The notes under the pieces are model-generated. The model was given only the letters and a program-made list of their open reading frames with translations. It was not told where the DNA came from and made no database searches. Made by a program: the position numbers and the translations under genes. From positions 186,001 to 250,000 of the forward strand of contig QJNS01000096.1 in assembly GCA_004154925.1 (NCBI GenBank): 64,000 nucleotides of DNA, given 5' to 3'. Below are positions 49,928 through 61,950 of the stretch, piece after piece; the stretch's first letter is position 1, and each line of letters opens with the position of its first letter. This DNA comes from Monosporascus cannonballus. Lineage: Eukaryota > Ascomycota > Sordariomycetes > Xylariales.

Positions 49928-51469
49928 CAACTCACAGGGGTATTTTTTGTTAGTTACCTCCACCGCCCCACTTGGTTTCCCTTAAAGGCTAGTATGTAGA
50001 CTCCCATAGAATTTGTATAGAAATCTACCTGTTTTCATATATCTATAAATCGTCATTACCATAACCCGTATACAGCGTTTTATTAATTTATTAATAACTG
50101 TATTTGTTTCGAATTAAGATTTTTTCGTAATTTCTAATATGGACCTAAAAGCTTAGTTTCGATATATCAAGAAATAACGTCTTCGAAAAACGTCGCTATT
50201 AATTAAAATTGCCGAACGCCTTTAATAACGTCAATAACAGTTTTAAACCTTTTGTCGCCTTTTTCGAAAACCTTTTAAAAAGCGCGATCTTAATATTAAA
50301 TATAGTTCGAAAACTTTATAAGGACTTAATTTTTTAAAGGATCTTATAAAGGACAAAAAGCATTAAATTTATATATTAAAACAGCATTTCCTAAATCTAA
50401 CGTATTTAAAGTTTGCCGGGATAACAAAAAAGACTTCCCGGCAGGTCCAATACGCGTTAAATACATCCTTAATACCAATTCGTAAAGGTTCGAAAAAAGG
50501 ATGAAAATTCCTATTACCAATAGCAACCTAAAAGCTTTTGCATTTCTTTAAATACTGGCCTTATCGTTAAATACTTTGGGGTAATTTTCGGTATTTTGTT
50601 CCTGGCCTTAAATGGTCCGAGGAAGATATTATTTATCGTATTTTTTAAAGCTGAGTTTTTATTGTAAAATTAAAAGCTGTAAAAAGTTTGTTTTGAATAA
50701 TAATAATAAAATATATAAGGCCGAATTGTATAAAGAATAATTTTAAACTTAATTTATACGAAAAGACCTATTAAAACGAAATTTAATATGTTTTAACAAA
50801 TATTACGTAATTACCTAGCCTTATTACCGTTAGTGGTTAACGATTTATAATATCGAAAACTCGGATTTTTTCGAATATTTTCGTATATAAGATTTTTATG
50901 GGTAAATATTTTGGGGATGCTTTCGAAAAAGGTATAAAGGGCCCTGTTATATATAGTTTAAAGGCTATGGATATATTATTTCAAAGAAATATAATATAGT
51001 AATATTTCTTATAATGAAGAAATTTATAAATCGTTTCCTTAATACGTCCATATTTTAATATAACGATAATCCGGTTTATTAAATAAAACCTACTTTCGAA
51101 AAGTTTAACGCTTTTAAAATATATATTTTTAAATGGTTTTTTAATAATTTTAACTTAAATCTTATCGAAAACGTCTACGCTTAAATAAAATCTTATTTAA
51201 AGGGAAAATATGATTTATAATAATTAACAGAAAAACAACTATATATAACGATATTTAAGGTTTGGTACGTCGTCTTTAAAATTTTTCTAATTTCGTTAAC
51301 TTTAACTTAATAGGATAAAATAAAACGGTACTTTGAAAGTGATAAGAAACAGCAGAGGAATTAATGGAGGTATTTTTGCATACAAATTATATAGGAGTAT
51401 ACTTACTAGCTGTTCAGGAAATCTTGTGGGGCGGTGGAGGTAACTAACAAAAAATACCCCTGTAAGTTG
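49928..51469 (+). mobile_element. Mar2, Tc1/mariner element, 1542 bp
   Basis: Ends are CAACTCACAGGGGTATTTTT and, reverse-complemented, CAACTTACAGGGGTATTTTT. The TIRs stay near-identical for about 43 bp through a run ending ccaccgccccac. The TA is duplicated (49926-49927, 51470-51471). The TIRs are unmutated while the body is strongly RIP-mutated. Confidence 0.95.
50090..51360 (+). pseudogene. Mar2 Tc1/mariner transposase pseudogene
   Basis: Plus-strand frame. Near 51060-51150 it reads YNDNPVY (DDE second Asp in the 'DNA.vH' context), then W at a 'WP.nSPDLN' position, FNLNLIENVYA near 51160-51180 (third catalytic acid, 'LNPIENvW') and IKSYLKGKY. The N-terminal region (50090-50350) has helix-turn-helix-like K/R-rich stretches. 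TAA/TAG stops lie at CAA/CAG positions. Length fits the usual 340-400 residues. The two acidic residues seen suggest normal catalytic architecture before decay. An open stretch on the other strand (50344-50526) shows no motif. Confidence 0.8.
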
Positions 51470-51525
51470 TAGTCATTTTCTAGTTGCAACCGTTTCCCGA
51501 AGCCGCAGCCTGTTAGGTCATAACA

Positions 51526-52005
51526 CGTATTTCCGATCTTTGTAAGTATACGCCGTAAAGTCCTAATTATAAGCTTATCTGTTTTCGGTCGTTATCTTAA
51601 AGATATTCGTTAGGTAATTAATATGATCGATTTTTTCCGTACCTTTTCCGGAAAATATAAATATGGACGAAAAACCGCTTGAGCCATTACTTCGTATCGT
51701 ATAACGGATTCGTTTTTTTTAGATAAAAAATTATATTAAGTTTTGTAAATATAATAAGTTATTAAAAATTCTAATCAAAATCGATATAATTTCAAATATC
51801 GAACGCGTATACTTTAAATTGAAATTCGTTTTTAAAGCGATCTTAGTTCTTAGATTCCTTATAAATAACGGAAGGCGTTAACGGTACGGTCGCTATTATT
51901 ATTATTAGCGTATTTCGATGATTATAATTGATATATAACTTGTATTGTTTTAACAGCAGCTGATCAATTAATATATGCCTTAATTAAGCAAATAAAACTT
52001 TTAAT
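51526..52005 (-). pseudogene. G4 copia 5' body (gag start and leader)
   Basis: This is the part of G4 between the G1 insertion and the right LTR. It contains the duplicated cgtat (51526-51530). It should hold the leader, primer-binding site and gag start on the minus strand, but RIP leaves no clear motif; a primer-binding site could not be identified. Confidence 0.5.
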
Positions 52006-52162
52006 TGTCAGATATAAGAGACATTAGTTATATATATATTGATAACCAGTTGCAAATGCTTTAAAATGCGCATTGCACTTTAAGATAATCTAGTCCCGGA
52101 ATATATATGTTCCGATCAGAGGGGAATCTTCCGTATATGGGGTGCTAGAGCACTCCCTGCTA
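52006..52162 (-). repeat. G4 5' LTR, outer end cut by the pogo element
   Basis: 157 bp matching 38360-38522 from TGTCAGATATAAG to CCCTGCTA. The expected ..ACTAACA end is replaced by 'acctcggacc' at 52163, consistent with insertion of a TA-targeting element at the TA of GCTAAC. Confidence 0.8.
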
Positions 52163-53912
52163 ACCTCGGACCCCACATAATAAATAACCCTAACAATAAA
52201 TAGGGAAAATACCCCCAAATTCATAGTAACCTACATACTCCAAAGCCTTTTAACAACGTAACAACGTATTTCTTAATAAAATAAAGCTATTTAGGCTATT
52301 TAGCTTTACGTTGCCTTTTTTTAGCAAGCGGCTTTTTAATATAATTGTTAATTAGAACCTAATTACCAGTTTTTATAGGCTTTAAACGCTTAATAACTTT
52401 GTCCTTAGCTAACTTAATATCTGATAAATTCGTAAAAATCTTATTCGGTTACTTAATAACAATTTGGCATTTGCAACTTTCGTTTTTTTCGAATTTCGTT
52501 CGCAAAAGTTAATTATTATGACAAAAAATAATATTTTCAATATTTAAATTATTAAATCCTTTAATAATTTTAATTACCATTTTCCGTATATCGCGAAACG
52601 CTTTCGCTTAATTATATAAGGCCGTTTATATATTTTTTCGTAATTTTAAGGCCTTATAAAAAATATATACGATTTCGTTCTAATTGTTAATCACTTGTTC
52701 CGGAGGTATTTTCGGCTTAAGGGCCGGCTAAGGTGCTATTTCGGGGTCCTTTAATACCATTTCGGGTTTAAAAAAAGTAAGCCGGTATAACGTTATCTAG
52801 CTTTAATATTTTTGTCGGTAAAAGCGATTTCGGCAACCTTGCGATATATTTTTAGCATACGGCGTTTGTATTCGGAAATTATTGCAAATAATCCGCCGGC
52901 CTTCCGTAAAACGATATAATATTCCTTTTTAAATACGGAAAATACGGTAACGTCGAATAACTAAAGATTATTACTCGAATAAGGTAAAAAATATATAAAG
53001 GTAACCTTATTTTTAAAGCATTTTTATATAAAAATAAGAAATACATATATAATATGGTTATTTAAAATAAATAACCGCCATTTATTATGAAAACGAGGTT
53101 TAATTTCCGGAAAGAAAATAGATTTTAATTATTTTAATGCGATAACGTTATTAATTTACCTTTTCAGAATTAACGTATATTCGGCTTTTTCGATATTTTC
53201 CGGTAATTACTGTTTTTAAACGGTAAAATTACTAAAAATATATACGGCCGTATTTTTTCCGTATGTAAAGCCGATATATTCGAGGATAAATACCTATAAT
53301 GTTACCCCCGACTTTTTAAACTTTGTGCGAATCGTTTCCGAAAATCCCATAACCGTTTTATCGGCTTATTCCCCCTTTTGGACGCCCGTTTTATCCATAT
53401 TATATTCGTTTGCAGGCTGGATTTTGTATTTGGTTTGGACGGCGGCGAAAAGGGGGAAAAACTTACGTACTTCGTCGCGATCGCGTATTTCGAAACGTTT
53501 TCGAAATATAACTCGGCCTTTTTTTGTATGTATTTTGTCATAACGTACGATAAAACGATTAACCCAATATTTCCCGGAGGTCTTTTCAGGGCCTAATAAG
53601 GTTTTTGCCATTTAACGGACCTGTATCTTCATGGGGACGCGGCCGTATACCTTTTCGTACAATATCCAGTTAACAAATTTATCCTTTTCCTGATCCGACA
53701 GCTTATACGCTTTAGCTTTGGCTTCGGAACGCGATTTGAAACCATGGACGCGGTATGACAGGGTCGACTGGGGTATATCAAATCGCAAGCTCGCAAGGGT
53801 TTCGGAACCACCTTCCGCCATAAAATTCTTGGCATCCCGAATTCTGCCCTCTCGGTCGAAATTAACCATCTTTACCCGAAATCAATTGACTAAAGGGTTG
53901 TTGAGTTATCGC
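52163..53912 (-). mobile_element. Pogo/Fot1-type element, split by element B
   Basis: It starts at acctcggaccccacataat next to a TA (52161-52162) inside the G4 LTR. The right end is not visible because element B begins at 53913, so its TIR pair cannot be checked here. The transposase reads on the minus strand. The right part (53300-53912) has near-normal base composition, and the left part is strongly AT-shifted. Confidence 0.75.
52250..53869 (-). pseudogene. Pogo/Fot1-type DDE transposase pseudogene
   Basis: A start Met at 53869-53867 is followed by an intact N-terminal domain (MVNFDREGRIRDAKNFMA..., a psq-type helix-turn-helix region), then a stop at 53612-53614. The frame continues at once as MAKTLLGPEK...WVNRF (CENP-B-like second DNA-binding domain) to NEYNMDKTGVQKGE (first DDE Asp in the 'n.De.G' context) at about 53370. 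Further on are RLFILNNH near 53060 (decayed 'L.LDGH', second Asp) and LPYSSNNLQLFDVTVFSVFK near 52970-52900 ('PPH.SH.LQPLD'). Downstream K/R-rich words run to about 52300. Pogo elements use TA targets. Two stops in the clean half, many in the other. Confidence 0.85.
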
Positions 53913-53947
53913 TTACCTCATCTTGATCAGGACCCCATTTTGGAGGT

Positions 53948-53983
53948 TGTGGCTGCGCCTGCGGCGCAGCAGCCGTAGCCACA
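53948..53983. repeat. GC-rich subterminal palindrome of element B
   Basis: Reverse complement of 26355-26390, unmutated while the DNA to its right is RIP-shifted. Confidence 0.7.
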
Positions 53984-54129
53984 GCTATAGCTTTTGATCA
54001 AGAAGTATCTATTAGGGGTTTAATGTATTAGCTAAACTCTTTTAAGAATAATACCCATAAAAATAATAAAACCTTTAAAATAAGGCCTAATAACAAATTA
54101 TGATTTTTTTGTTCCGTTTGATACGTTTT

Positions 54130-55050
54130 TATATAAATTCGTAAAAATTATTAATATTAATTTTGGTAATATATATTAATTACGAAATTCCTAGTATTTT
54201 AACTTATATAATTTAACGTAAAATTAAAATCTTTACTTTTTGATATAATAATAATTTTAATTAATACGAAATAAAAATTATTATAATAAAAAAATAACCC
54301 AAAATCCCGATTAATATATGCCATAACCTTTTACTTTTCTTAGGCCAACATAATAATAATATAACCTTATAAGCTAAAATAATAATATATAAAGCTTAAA
54401 ATCGCCCGTAATAAACCTTAAAATATATTTTTTTCCTAATTAATTAAATACGGGTAATATACTTAAAAATTTGAGATAAATATTTTAAATTTTTGAATAT
54501 TTAATTTTTTAAAGTAAAACATTTATTTTTATCCGATATTTTTACCGGTTTTTTGCCGATATAAACATAATTAACTTATATATTAATGTTATGTATACGG
54601 CCGATAACCTTATAAAAACTTTGCGCCGTCGGTTTATTCGCCTTATATTAAACGTTATATTTAGTAAATAAGGCCGTATTTTACGGAAAAAATAAGTTAA
54701 TATAATACATAATTTAATTTTCGAAAACTTTAATATTTTTTTCGTTATTAAAATAAATATTAGGAAATCCTTAATTATTTAAGCCTTTTTATTAATAACC
54801 GATTTAATTATTATCTAAGTCGTATTATTAGTTAAGCTGGCGAAAAAATAACGAATTTTTGTATTAATAATTCTATATTTTGTTTTTATTTTGATATTTG
54901 CGGATACGAAAAAACTTAATTTAAAAATATTTGACCATATAGCTGCCGGATAATATAATTATATTATTTTTAATTTTGAATAAATATCGAACGATTAATT
55001 CCAAATTGCCATATTAAATTTTGTTTTCGAACGACGATATAGTTTAATTA
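54130..55050 (-). pseudogene. Element B/A shared coding remnant (right part in A)
   Basis: Matches A 25300-26170 on the plus strand. In A a frame keeps MLSGSYTVEYL near 25383, KANKPTA and SFYKAIGRIHNICI near 25700-25760, GKKPVKISDKNKRFTLKG near 25785-25840 and FITGDFKLYILLFWLIKL near 25920-25975, with TAA/TAG at CAA/CAG-like positions. B has the same words with more stops. Family unknown. Confidence 0.4.
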
Positions 55051-58000
55051 TTATTGACGAAATATATTTATTATTAAAATAAAAAAGTTTCCGGCCTAAA
55101 TATGTTAATATCCGTAACCTGCGCTTTATTTTCCTTATTTATATATATTAATTTGTATATATAATAATTATTAATAATATTATAAAAAATAAATCGCAAA
55201 ATATAACGGCTTTCGTTAAATCGGCAGCCTAATTAAATATAATTATAAGGTAGAAGTCCGGCGTTTTAGTATTAATCGTCCCAAAATTAATATTATTATT
55301 TTTTTATATTCAAAAATTAACGTTCGAATTAAGAATATTTAAATTTTTTAATAATTAATATATCCGGATTATTAAATAATATTTTTTTAATCCAATTTAA
55401 TAACTTACGTTTTATTATTAAAATTATTATTTATGTTAATAATAAAGCGAAAACCATAAATATTCATAATTACCTAATTAGGGTTATGGTAAACCAGGGG
55501 TATTTATTAAAGGTTATAAAAAAAGTTATTAAGTTTTATAATTCCGAAATATTTTACGGAAATTAAATTTACGTATATAATAATTTAAAATAATAAAATA
55601 ATCTTATCCGTATCGTTATATTTATTATCGTTTTTAGATTAAATATAAATATTCCAGATATTAATCGAATAATATAATAAAATATACTTAAAAACTTTTT
55701 GATTAAGAATTTATAATAACGATTTAATTAAACGGTTTATAGCTATAAGTAATTAAATATAATTAACCATAAATAAACCATATTATTTGCACTTTATTAA
55801 ACATTTAATAAATATAAAATTAAGTTATTTATTTTAAAAAAAGTTAAAATAACGAAAACGATTTAAATCCGGCAAATTAAAAACCGTATTATCCATAAAA
55901 ATATAAAAATTATAATAAAAAGTAACGTAACGGATTCGGATAATAAAAAAATGATACGTAATTTATCGCAAATAATTTTAATTAAAACGAAATAATTATC
56001 AAATTTTAATCTTAATTTTCGGCCGGCCAAAATATTATTCGTAAATTTCCGAAATAAAATAATTTTGATTTGCGGTACCGGACAAAAATAAGGTCTTAAT
56101 AATATGCGTTATTTAACGGCAAATATGTACGTAAAGCGATTTTGGTACATTTAAAAAAATGAAATTATTATATTTAAAAAAACTATAATAATTTAATTCC
56201 GGCTGGATTTTATTATAATATATATATGCTTAATTTCCTTTATATACCTAAGTTTTTAAATTCGAAAATATTTACGTAAAAATAATTAAAAGCCGGTTTA
56301 ATAAAGGCAGTTATTTAGTAAATAATAAAATCTTAATATAAATAACGGACGAACGAATTATGTTTTATGTAATTATTTCCATTTAATAATAAAAAGATAA
56401 AATAAATATTTATTCTTATTAAATTTAAACGGTTTTTACTTAATAAATTTCCGAATAAATTAAACGAAATTAAAGATTTATATTTAATTTAAAATATAAT
56501 CGAATTAATTAAGGTAATTCCCGGTTTCGATAAATAGTAATATTAAGATATTTTAAAAAATCGCTTATTTTTTGCGTTATATATAATATATAAAAAAACT
56601 ATATTTTCGATTTCATAAAAAATATAAATAATTTTCCGCAAACGGCGGAATTCGCTTAATTAGAAATAACGGCGTTATACCTTTATATCGCAAACCGATT
56701 TATATAGGTTACGGATTATTATTACGTTATAAATTTAATAAATATCGGAAAGAATTATAAAGCCGCCTTAAATTATGTTTTATTTTAATTAAAATATACC
56801 GTATACGGTTATTCGGTTTAAATTAATAATTAACGGTTTAACGGTAATTTTAATAATTTAAATATTAAACCGGTACATAATTTATATATTTTCGCAATTT
56901 AAAATTATAATTTCGATTATGGCGATACCTGTACTTATATATGTAATTCGCGACGTACTAAGTAATCCTAATTTAAAACTTATTTCGTCCCCTTTATTTA
57001 TAACGTTAACGCAAAACTTATCGTTTTTAAATATTTTTAACCTTTTAGCCCCGTTTTTATTACCGTACTTATATTTATATAATTCGTTTACTTTTATATC
57101 GTTACCGGAATCGCCGGCGTCGCCAAAACGTAATAATCTGTAATTTAACGTTATAAATAATATATCGGAAAAAAAATCGAAAAAATAATCTTTATCGAAA
57201 TTAAAAAATCGTACGTTAGGAATAAACGGTATTTGTCGGATAATAATATTAATAACAAATTAAAAAATAATTGCGATATTAAGTTAAAAAATAAAAAACG
57301 AAATTTTACCGGTTTTAATTAAGGCCGATAATAAAAAACGCGTTCGGTTTCGGCGCGCCGTTACGGTCGTAAAATACGATAATTATAAATATTCATATAA
57401 TATTAATTAAAGCCATTAATATATTATCCATTTACGGGATATTAATTCGTTTTAATCCGGATTAATTATATGCCGTAATAGATATATAATAAATCTTTTT
57501 AATTAAGAAAATTAACGAAATTTTGTATTACGCGATTCGAATTATAATTTATTGCGATTATTAATAAATTATCTTTTTAATTTATAGCCTTTGATCTATA
57601 ACGCCAAATTAAAATTTCTTAAATCTTATTTTCCGGTTCTTTTTTTCGAATTCGTTATATTAATTTTTAAAATGTTTTTATTTTTTTAACCCTTAAGGTA
57701 CTTTAGTTCGGGTTAAGTAATTAAGGTAAAAAATCGATTATACGGATAAATAAATAATATTGAGAATTTTTCGTTAATATTAAAAAAATTATTTTCTTAT
57801 TATTAATATAATTATTTTGGCGTCCGTTTTTCTTTAAATATTAATTCGAAACGTTTAAAATCCCAAATTTATAATAAATCTTTATTAATTATGTTTTATA
57901 ATTTTATCCTTTTATAATTAAGATTAATATTTATCGGTATACGGTCCTAATTAATATTTTTCGAAATCGTCCTTATATTTTATTGTTATTTTGTTAAAAA

Positions 58001-59149
58001 TTTTGATAATTATTTTTTTTTCGAACTGGAGCTTTTTAGTTCCCTTAGTAAAGGTCGACGGCCGGATTTAATTTTTTTTTCCCTTCGCCGCGTTTTCTCT
58101 TTATCGGCGTAATTAAGTCCCCGGCTGGTTCTAAGGATTCCTTTATTTTTTTCCCGGCTGGTTCTAGGAATTCCTTTATATCAAAATTTTACATAAGTAT
58201 AATAACAGTTGAATATTTCGGATAACTGCCGAAATCCTTAATATTAATATCGAATATACCGCGGTACTTAAAAATCTAATTTTTATACAAAATTATTTAT
58301 TCGGCAATTAATTACGTATAATTACGGATTTTCTTTTCGTTTAATATTATAAAAATAACGTTTATATAATATATACCATAAAATATATCGTAATTTTATA
58401 TTTTTCCTAATCGGAATTATAAAATTATTATATCCCTAATATTATCCATATTATATAAATCGTTATGGATTATAAATTCCCGAAAACGGCTAACGGCCCG
58501 AATTATACGGTTTTTTAAAAAATATATGCCGGTTAAATTTGTAATATGGAGGACGTTTATTTTGTAATTCCAAAAACCTATTATATAATAATTCGTATTA
58601 TTTATATCGACAATTTTATTATTATATTTTAATATAAGGAAAAAAACGAATAATGTTATATATTATTTAGTAATTCTTTCCGGATTTAATAAAACCGAAA
58701 TTTGAAAATTATTAAAATATATAAATATATGTTTTATTAACTTTTTATAAGTTATATATATATAATCGAAATCCCGAAATATTTATTTAAATATTATTCC
58801 GATATTATCGTAAGTAAAATATATATTAATATATATATAACGATAAGTAATTTACGTTTTTTGGCATATAATAATAAAATTTACCTTATAAAGACCTTAT
58901 GGTATTAGGATTTTATTAAATAATTGTTTAACTTAAGAAAAGTTTATTTTGTAAATTAGGGCAAAGTTTGAAAAAATAATATATATAATAGGAAATAAAC
59001 TATAAAAAATAACGCCACAATTAATATAATTCGTATTAAAAGTTAACCTAATGCCGTTGTAATCTTTATATATATTTTAATATTTTGATAAATCGCCATA
59101 TATTTTTCGAATATAATTACCGTATTTTATTTTATTAAATAACGGTAAT

Positions 59150-60900
59150 ATCATTATAATAATTATATAATATTAAGTATATATAAGTAAGTAATTATTA
59201 TTAAAAAATTTAATAATATTATAATTTTATTAATATAAATTCGGTTTAATTAAAATTAAAAATATAAATATAAAATATAAAATATAATAAATAAAATAAA
59301 ATTCATATATTAAATAATTATTAAATATATTATTAATATTAATAAGAAATATATAAAAATTTATAATATATAAATAGAATTTACGAATAATTAATAAATT
59401 ATAAAAATATCTCAAGGTAATATATATAATTAAGATCAAAATATATATAAATTTTAGGATTATGTAATTATAAATATGTAAATTATTAAATTTATATAGG
59501 TTATTAAGTATAAATAAAGAAATTAACGTTATTTTTTTAAATAAAATAATAACATATAAAAAAACCTAATAATAATATATAAATTATACGAAATTTATAC
59601 TTTATTATAAATTTTTAAAAATAATTTATAAAATTATTTTAATTAAATATATATTAAATATAATTATTATAATTATTTAATATATAATTAATATTATTTA
59701 CTTAATTATAATTTCTTATAATTTTAAATACTTATTATATTTTAATATATAAAATTACGTTATTTATAATATAATAATTATTAATTATTTTTTTTATTTA
59801 ATACCTAATATCCATATTATAATATATATTTTTACATATTTTACGATATTATAAAAGGTAAATAAATTCCTTACTGATATAATAAAAGCAATTTCCGTTA
59901 TAATTCCTAATAATATATCCCGAATAAACCCAAAAAACCTTATTTACCTGGCTAAAAGAATTAAATTCGTTAATAATATTCTCGAAAAACAATTTGTTTC
60001 CGAAAAATAATTTTAAGGATAAATAATAAGATCTCGGACCAAAAAATAGCCGGAACCGGTATTAAAATAATTTGCGAAAAAGTAAAACCGACAGCGTAAT
60101 CATAATCAAAATATTTTCGTATTAATTAAATAATATTTGGTTATTTTAAAATATAAGATATTTTTTATAAAAAATACATATTATATATAATCGATTCCAA
60201 ATACCAGATATATATTATAAAGTTATATTAATATGGCGGAAAATTAAAAAAAAATACCTTATATTTTAATATTAATATAAATATATATTAATTAAGAAAA
60301 TCCTATAATTATTAAAGATTTATAAGTTTAATAATATTATAAAAGGCTTATATTATAAATAAAATTTTTTATTACGGAAAAATGCGGTATTTATATAAAT
60401 ATTAAATATTAATAATATAATTCGGAATACTTTCCGTAATAATAACCGGCAAAATAAAATTTATATTATAACGGATTATGTTAATTTTATAAGTTATTAA
60501 ATTGTTAAATTAATTACGGACTTTCGATTAATTATAATTTTTATAATTTAATAAAAAGGTTATATAAATTAGATATTATATAAACGATACGAAAAAAAAT
60601 TTATAATTTTATAAATTAAATTATTTAATTAAAAAATATATATTATATAATTATTTTATAAATATTATAATTTACGGAATTATGCAGGTAATAAATATAT
60701 AAATTACGTATAAAAACGTACCGAAAAATATTTATATGTAATTTTTAAATATTTGGTATTATTATATAATCCGAATAAAATTTTTAAAAAAGATTTAAAC
60801 GTAAATATTATATTTAAAATAAATAAGATTTTAGAACCCGAAAACATAAAAAAAGTTATTAATATATAGGTTATAATAACGCGCGAAAAAAGGTAAAACG
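59150..60900. other. Extreme AT-rich stretch within element B
   Basis: Almost only A and T, with long TATA-type and AATTATT words and few CG. 59850-60110 is richer and can be read on the plus strand with words such as FLTDIIKAISVIIPNN and ISRINPKNLIYLAKRI, or on the minus strand with similar quality, so strand is undecided. Open stretches here (for example 59230-59439 minus) are composed of I, L, N, Y and F and are by-products of base composition. Confidence 0.4.
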
Positions 60901-60949
60901 AAAAAAAGAATTTTTAAAAAATATTTAAAAATATTAATTAATAAATTAA

Positions 60950-61950
60950 TTGCAAACGGGGTATATGGGTTAACCCGAAATTATACGTTATATTTAGCTA
61001 TAAATAATATAATGTATTTATACGACCTTACGAAAAACAAAACGTTTAAACGAAATATAATTAATTAAAATTACGTAAATTATAAATTTAATTATTTATA
61101 TTAATTTTATTAATAATTATATTACGTACCGTATTATAAAATATTATTTTCTTATTTGCGGTTTTATTATTAAAAGTAAATAAATTACGTTAATATAATA
61201 ACCAAGTAATTGCAATAATATATAAAACGATTTCGAAATTAATTAATTAAAATTACGTAAATAATAAAATTATATTAATATTAAAATTATAATATAAGTA
61301 TTATATTACTTATAGGAAGATATAAAATAACAAAAAAATAAAAAATTATATTAACGATTCGTTTTCGTCCGATAAATTTTTATTTTATTTATTTGATAAC
61401 GATAATAATAATAACGAACTGCCTTAATTAAAATTATTAATTAAATTATTAATAATTTATACCATAAAATTATAACTTTTTTTATATACAAAATATTACG
61501 GTTATCCGAAACTAAATTATCCTTAATAAATTCAGTATTAAAAACTTTTCGGGCAATTACGTTAAAATTATTTATAAGTTAATTTTTATCTTTTGCCGTA
61601 TTTAGCTAATTAAATTTACTTACGTTATTAATAATAAATATAATATTATTAAAATTAATAAATTTAATTTTTATAATTTTACAACCCGCGGCCAAAATAT
61701 TTTCGGAATCCCAGCCGTTTTTTTTAATCCGAAACGGATATCCCTTAATAAGCCAGAAATTCCGAAACAAAAAATAAGTACGTTTAAGAATTTCGTTGCA
61801 AAAATCCTAAATAACGTAACGTTTATCTTGCGAAAAAGTATAATAAGCATGGAATTCGCATTACAAAGATATACGGTACTTAATTAAAAACGAATTTCGA
61901 AAAAAAATAATATTAATATTATGTATATTATTTTTTAATTGGCGGAATTC
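60950..61950 (-). pseudogene. Unrecognised minus-strand coding remnant in element B
   Basis: Minus-strand words in one frame from about 61790: FRNFWLIKGYPFRIKKNGWD, SENILAAGCKIIKIKFINF, NTAKDKN, VIARKVFNTEFIKDN and LVSDNRNILYIKKV, separated by a few TAA/TAG. The strand agrees with the A/B remnants and with 56919-57143. It contains a lone 'GC' and acidic residues but no motif I can name. Candidate part of the element's main protein. Confidence 0.4.

Larger units (their letters stand above)
43208..51525 (-). mobile_element. G1 Ty3/gypsy element copy 2, minus strand
   Basis: LTRs 43208-43590 (3') and 49609-51525 (5', with Mar2 inside) with a perfect duplication CGTAT (43203-43207 and 51526-51530). 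It is complete in outline: leader, gag, pol, antisense region, LTRs. Net length without Mar2 is about 6.8 kb. It is inserted in the G4 copia body. Confidence 0.92.
49609..51525 (-). repeat. G1 5' LTR, copy 2, interrupted by Mar2
   Basis: It begins tataacggctaggg at 49609 and ends gcagcctgttaggtcataaca at 51525. Removing Mar2 (49928-51469, plus one TA) restores the 'ggcttagtcattttt' junction seen intact at about 43533 in the 3' LTR. Confidence 0.9.
38360..52162 (-). mobile_element. G4 Ty1/copia element, minus strand, split by G1 copy 2
   Basis: Left LTR at 38360-38522 and right LTR at 52006-52162 (edge cut by the pogo element) share TGTCAGATATAAG, GCGCA.TGCACTT and TTCCCTGCTAAC. The body 38523-43207 and 51526-52005 encodes copia-order pol on the minus strand. 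G1 copy 2 splits it with a CGTAT duplication. The left flank gttac equals the G2 duplication; the right flank is not visible because the LTR end is beyond the pogo and B insertions. Confidence 0.83.

Noticed and set aside
53325..53978. Plus-strand open stretches across the pogo gene
   Set aside because: They overlap the minus-strand transposase, which has recognisable DNA-binding and DDE words; one also crosses the boundary into element B.
59230..59439. 69-codon minus-strand open stretch
   Set aside because: It consists almost only of I, Y, F, L and N codons in an extreme AT region; no evidence for coding.
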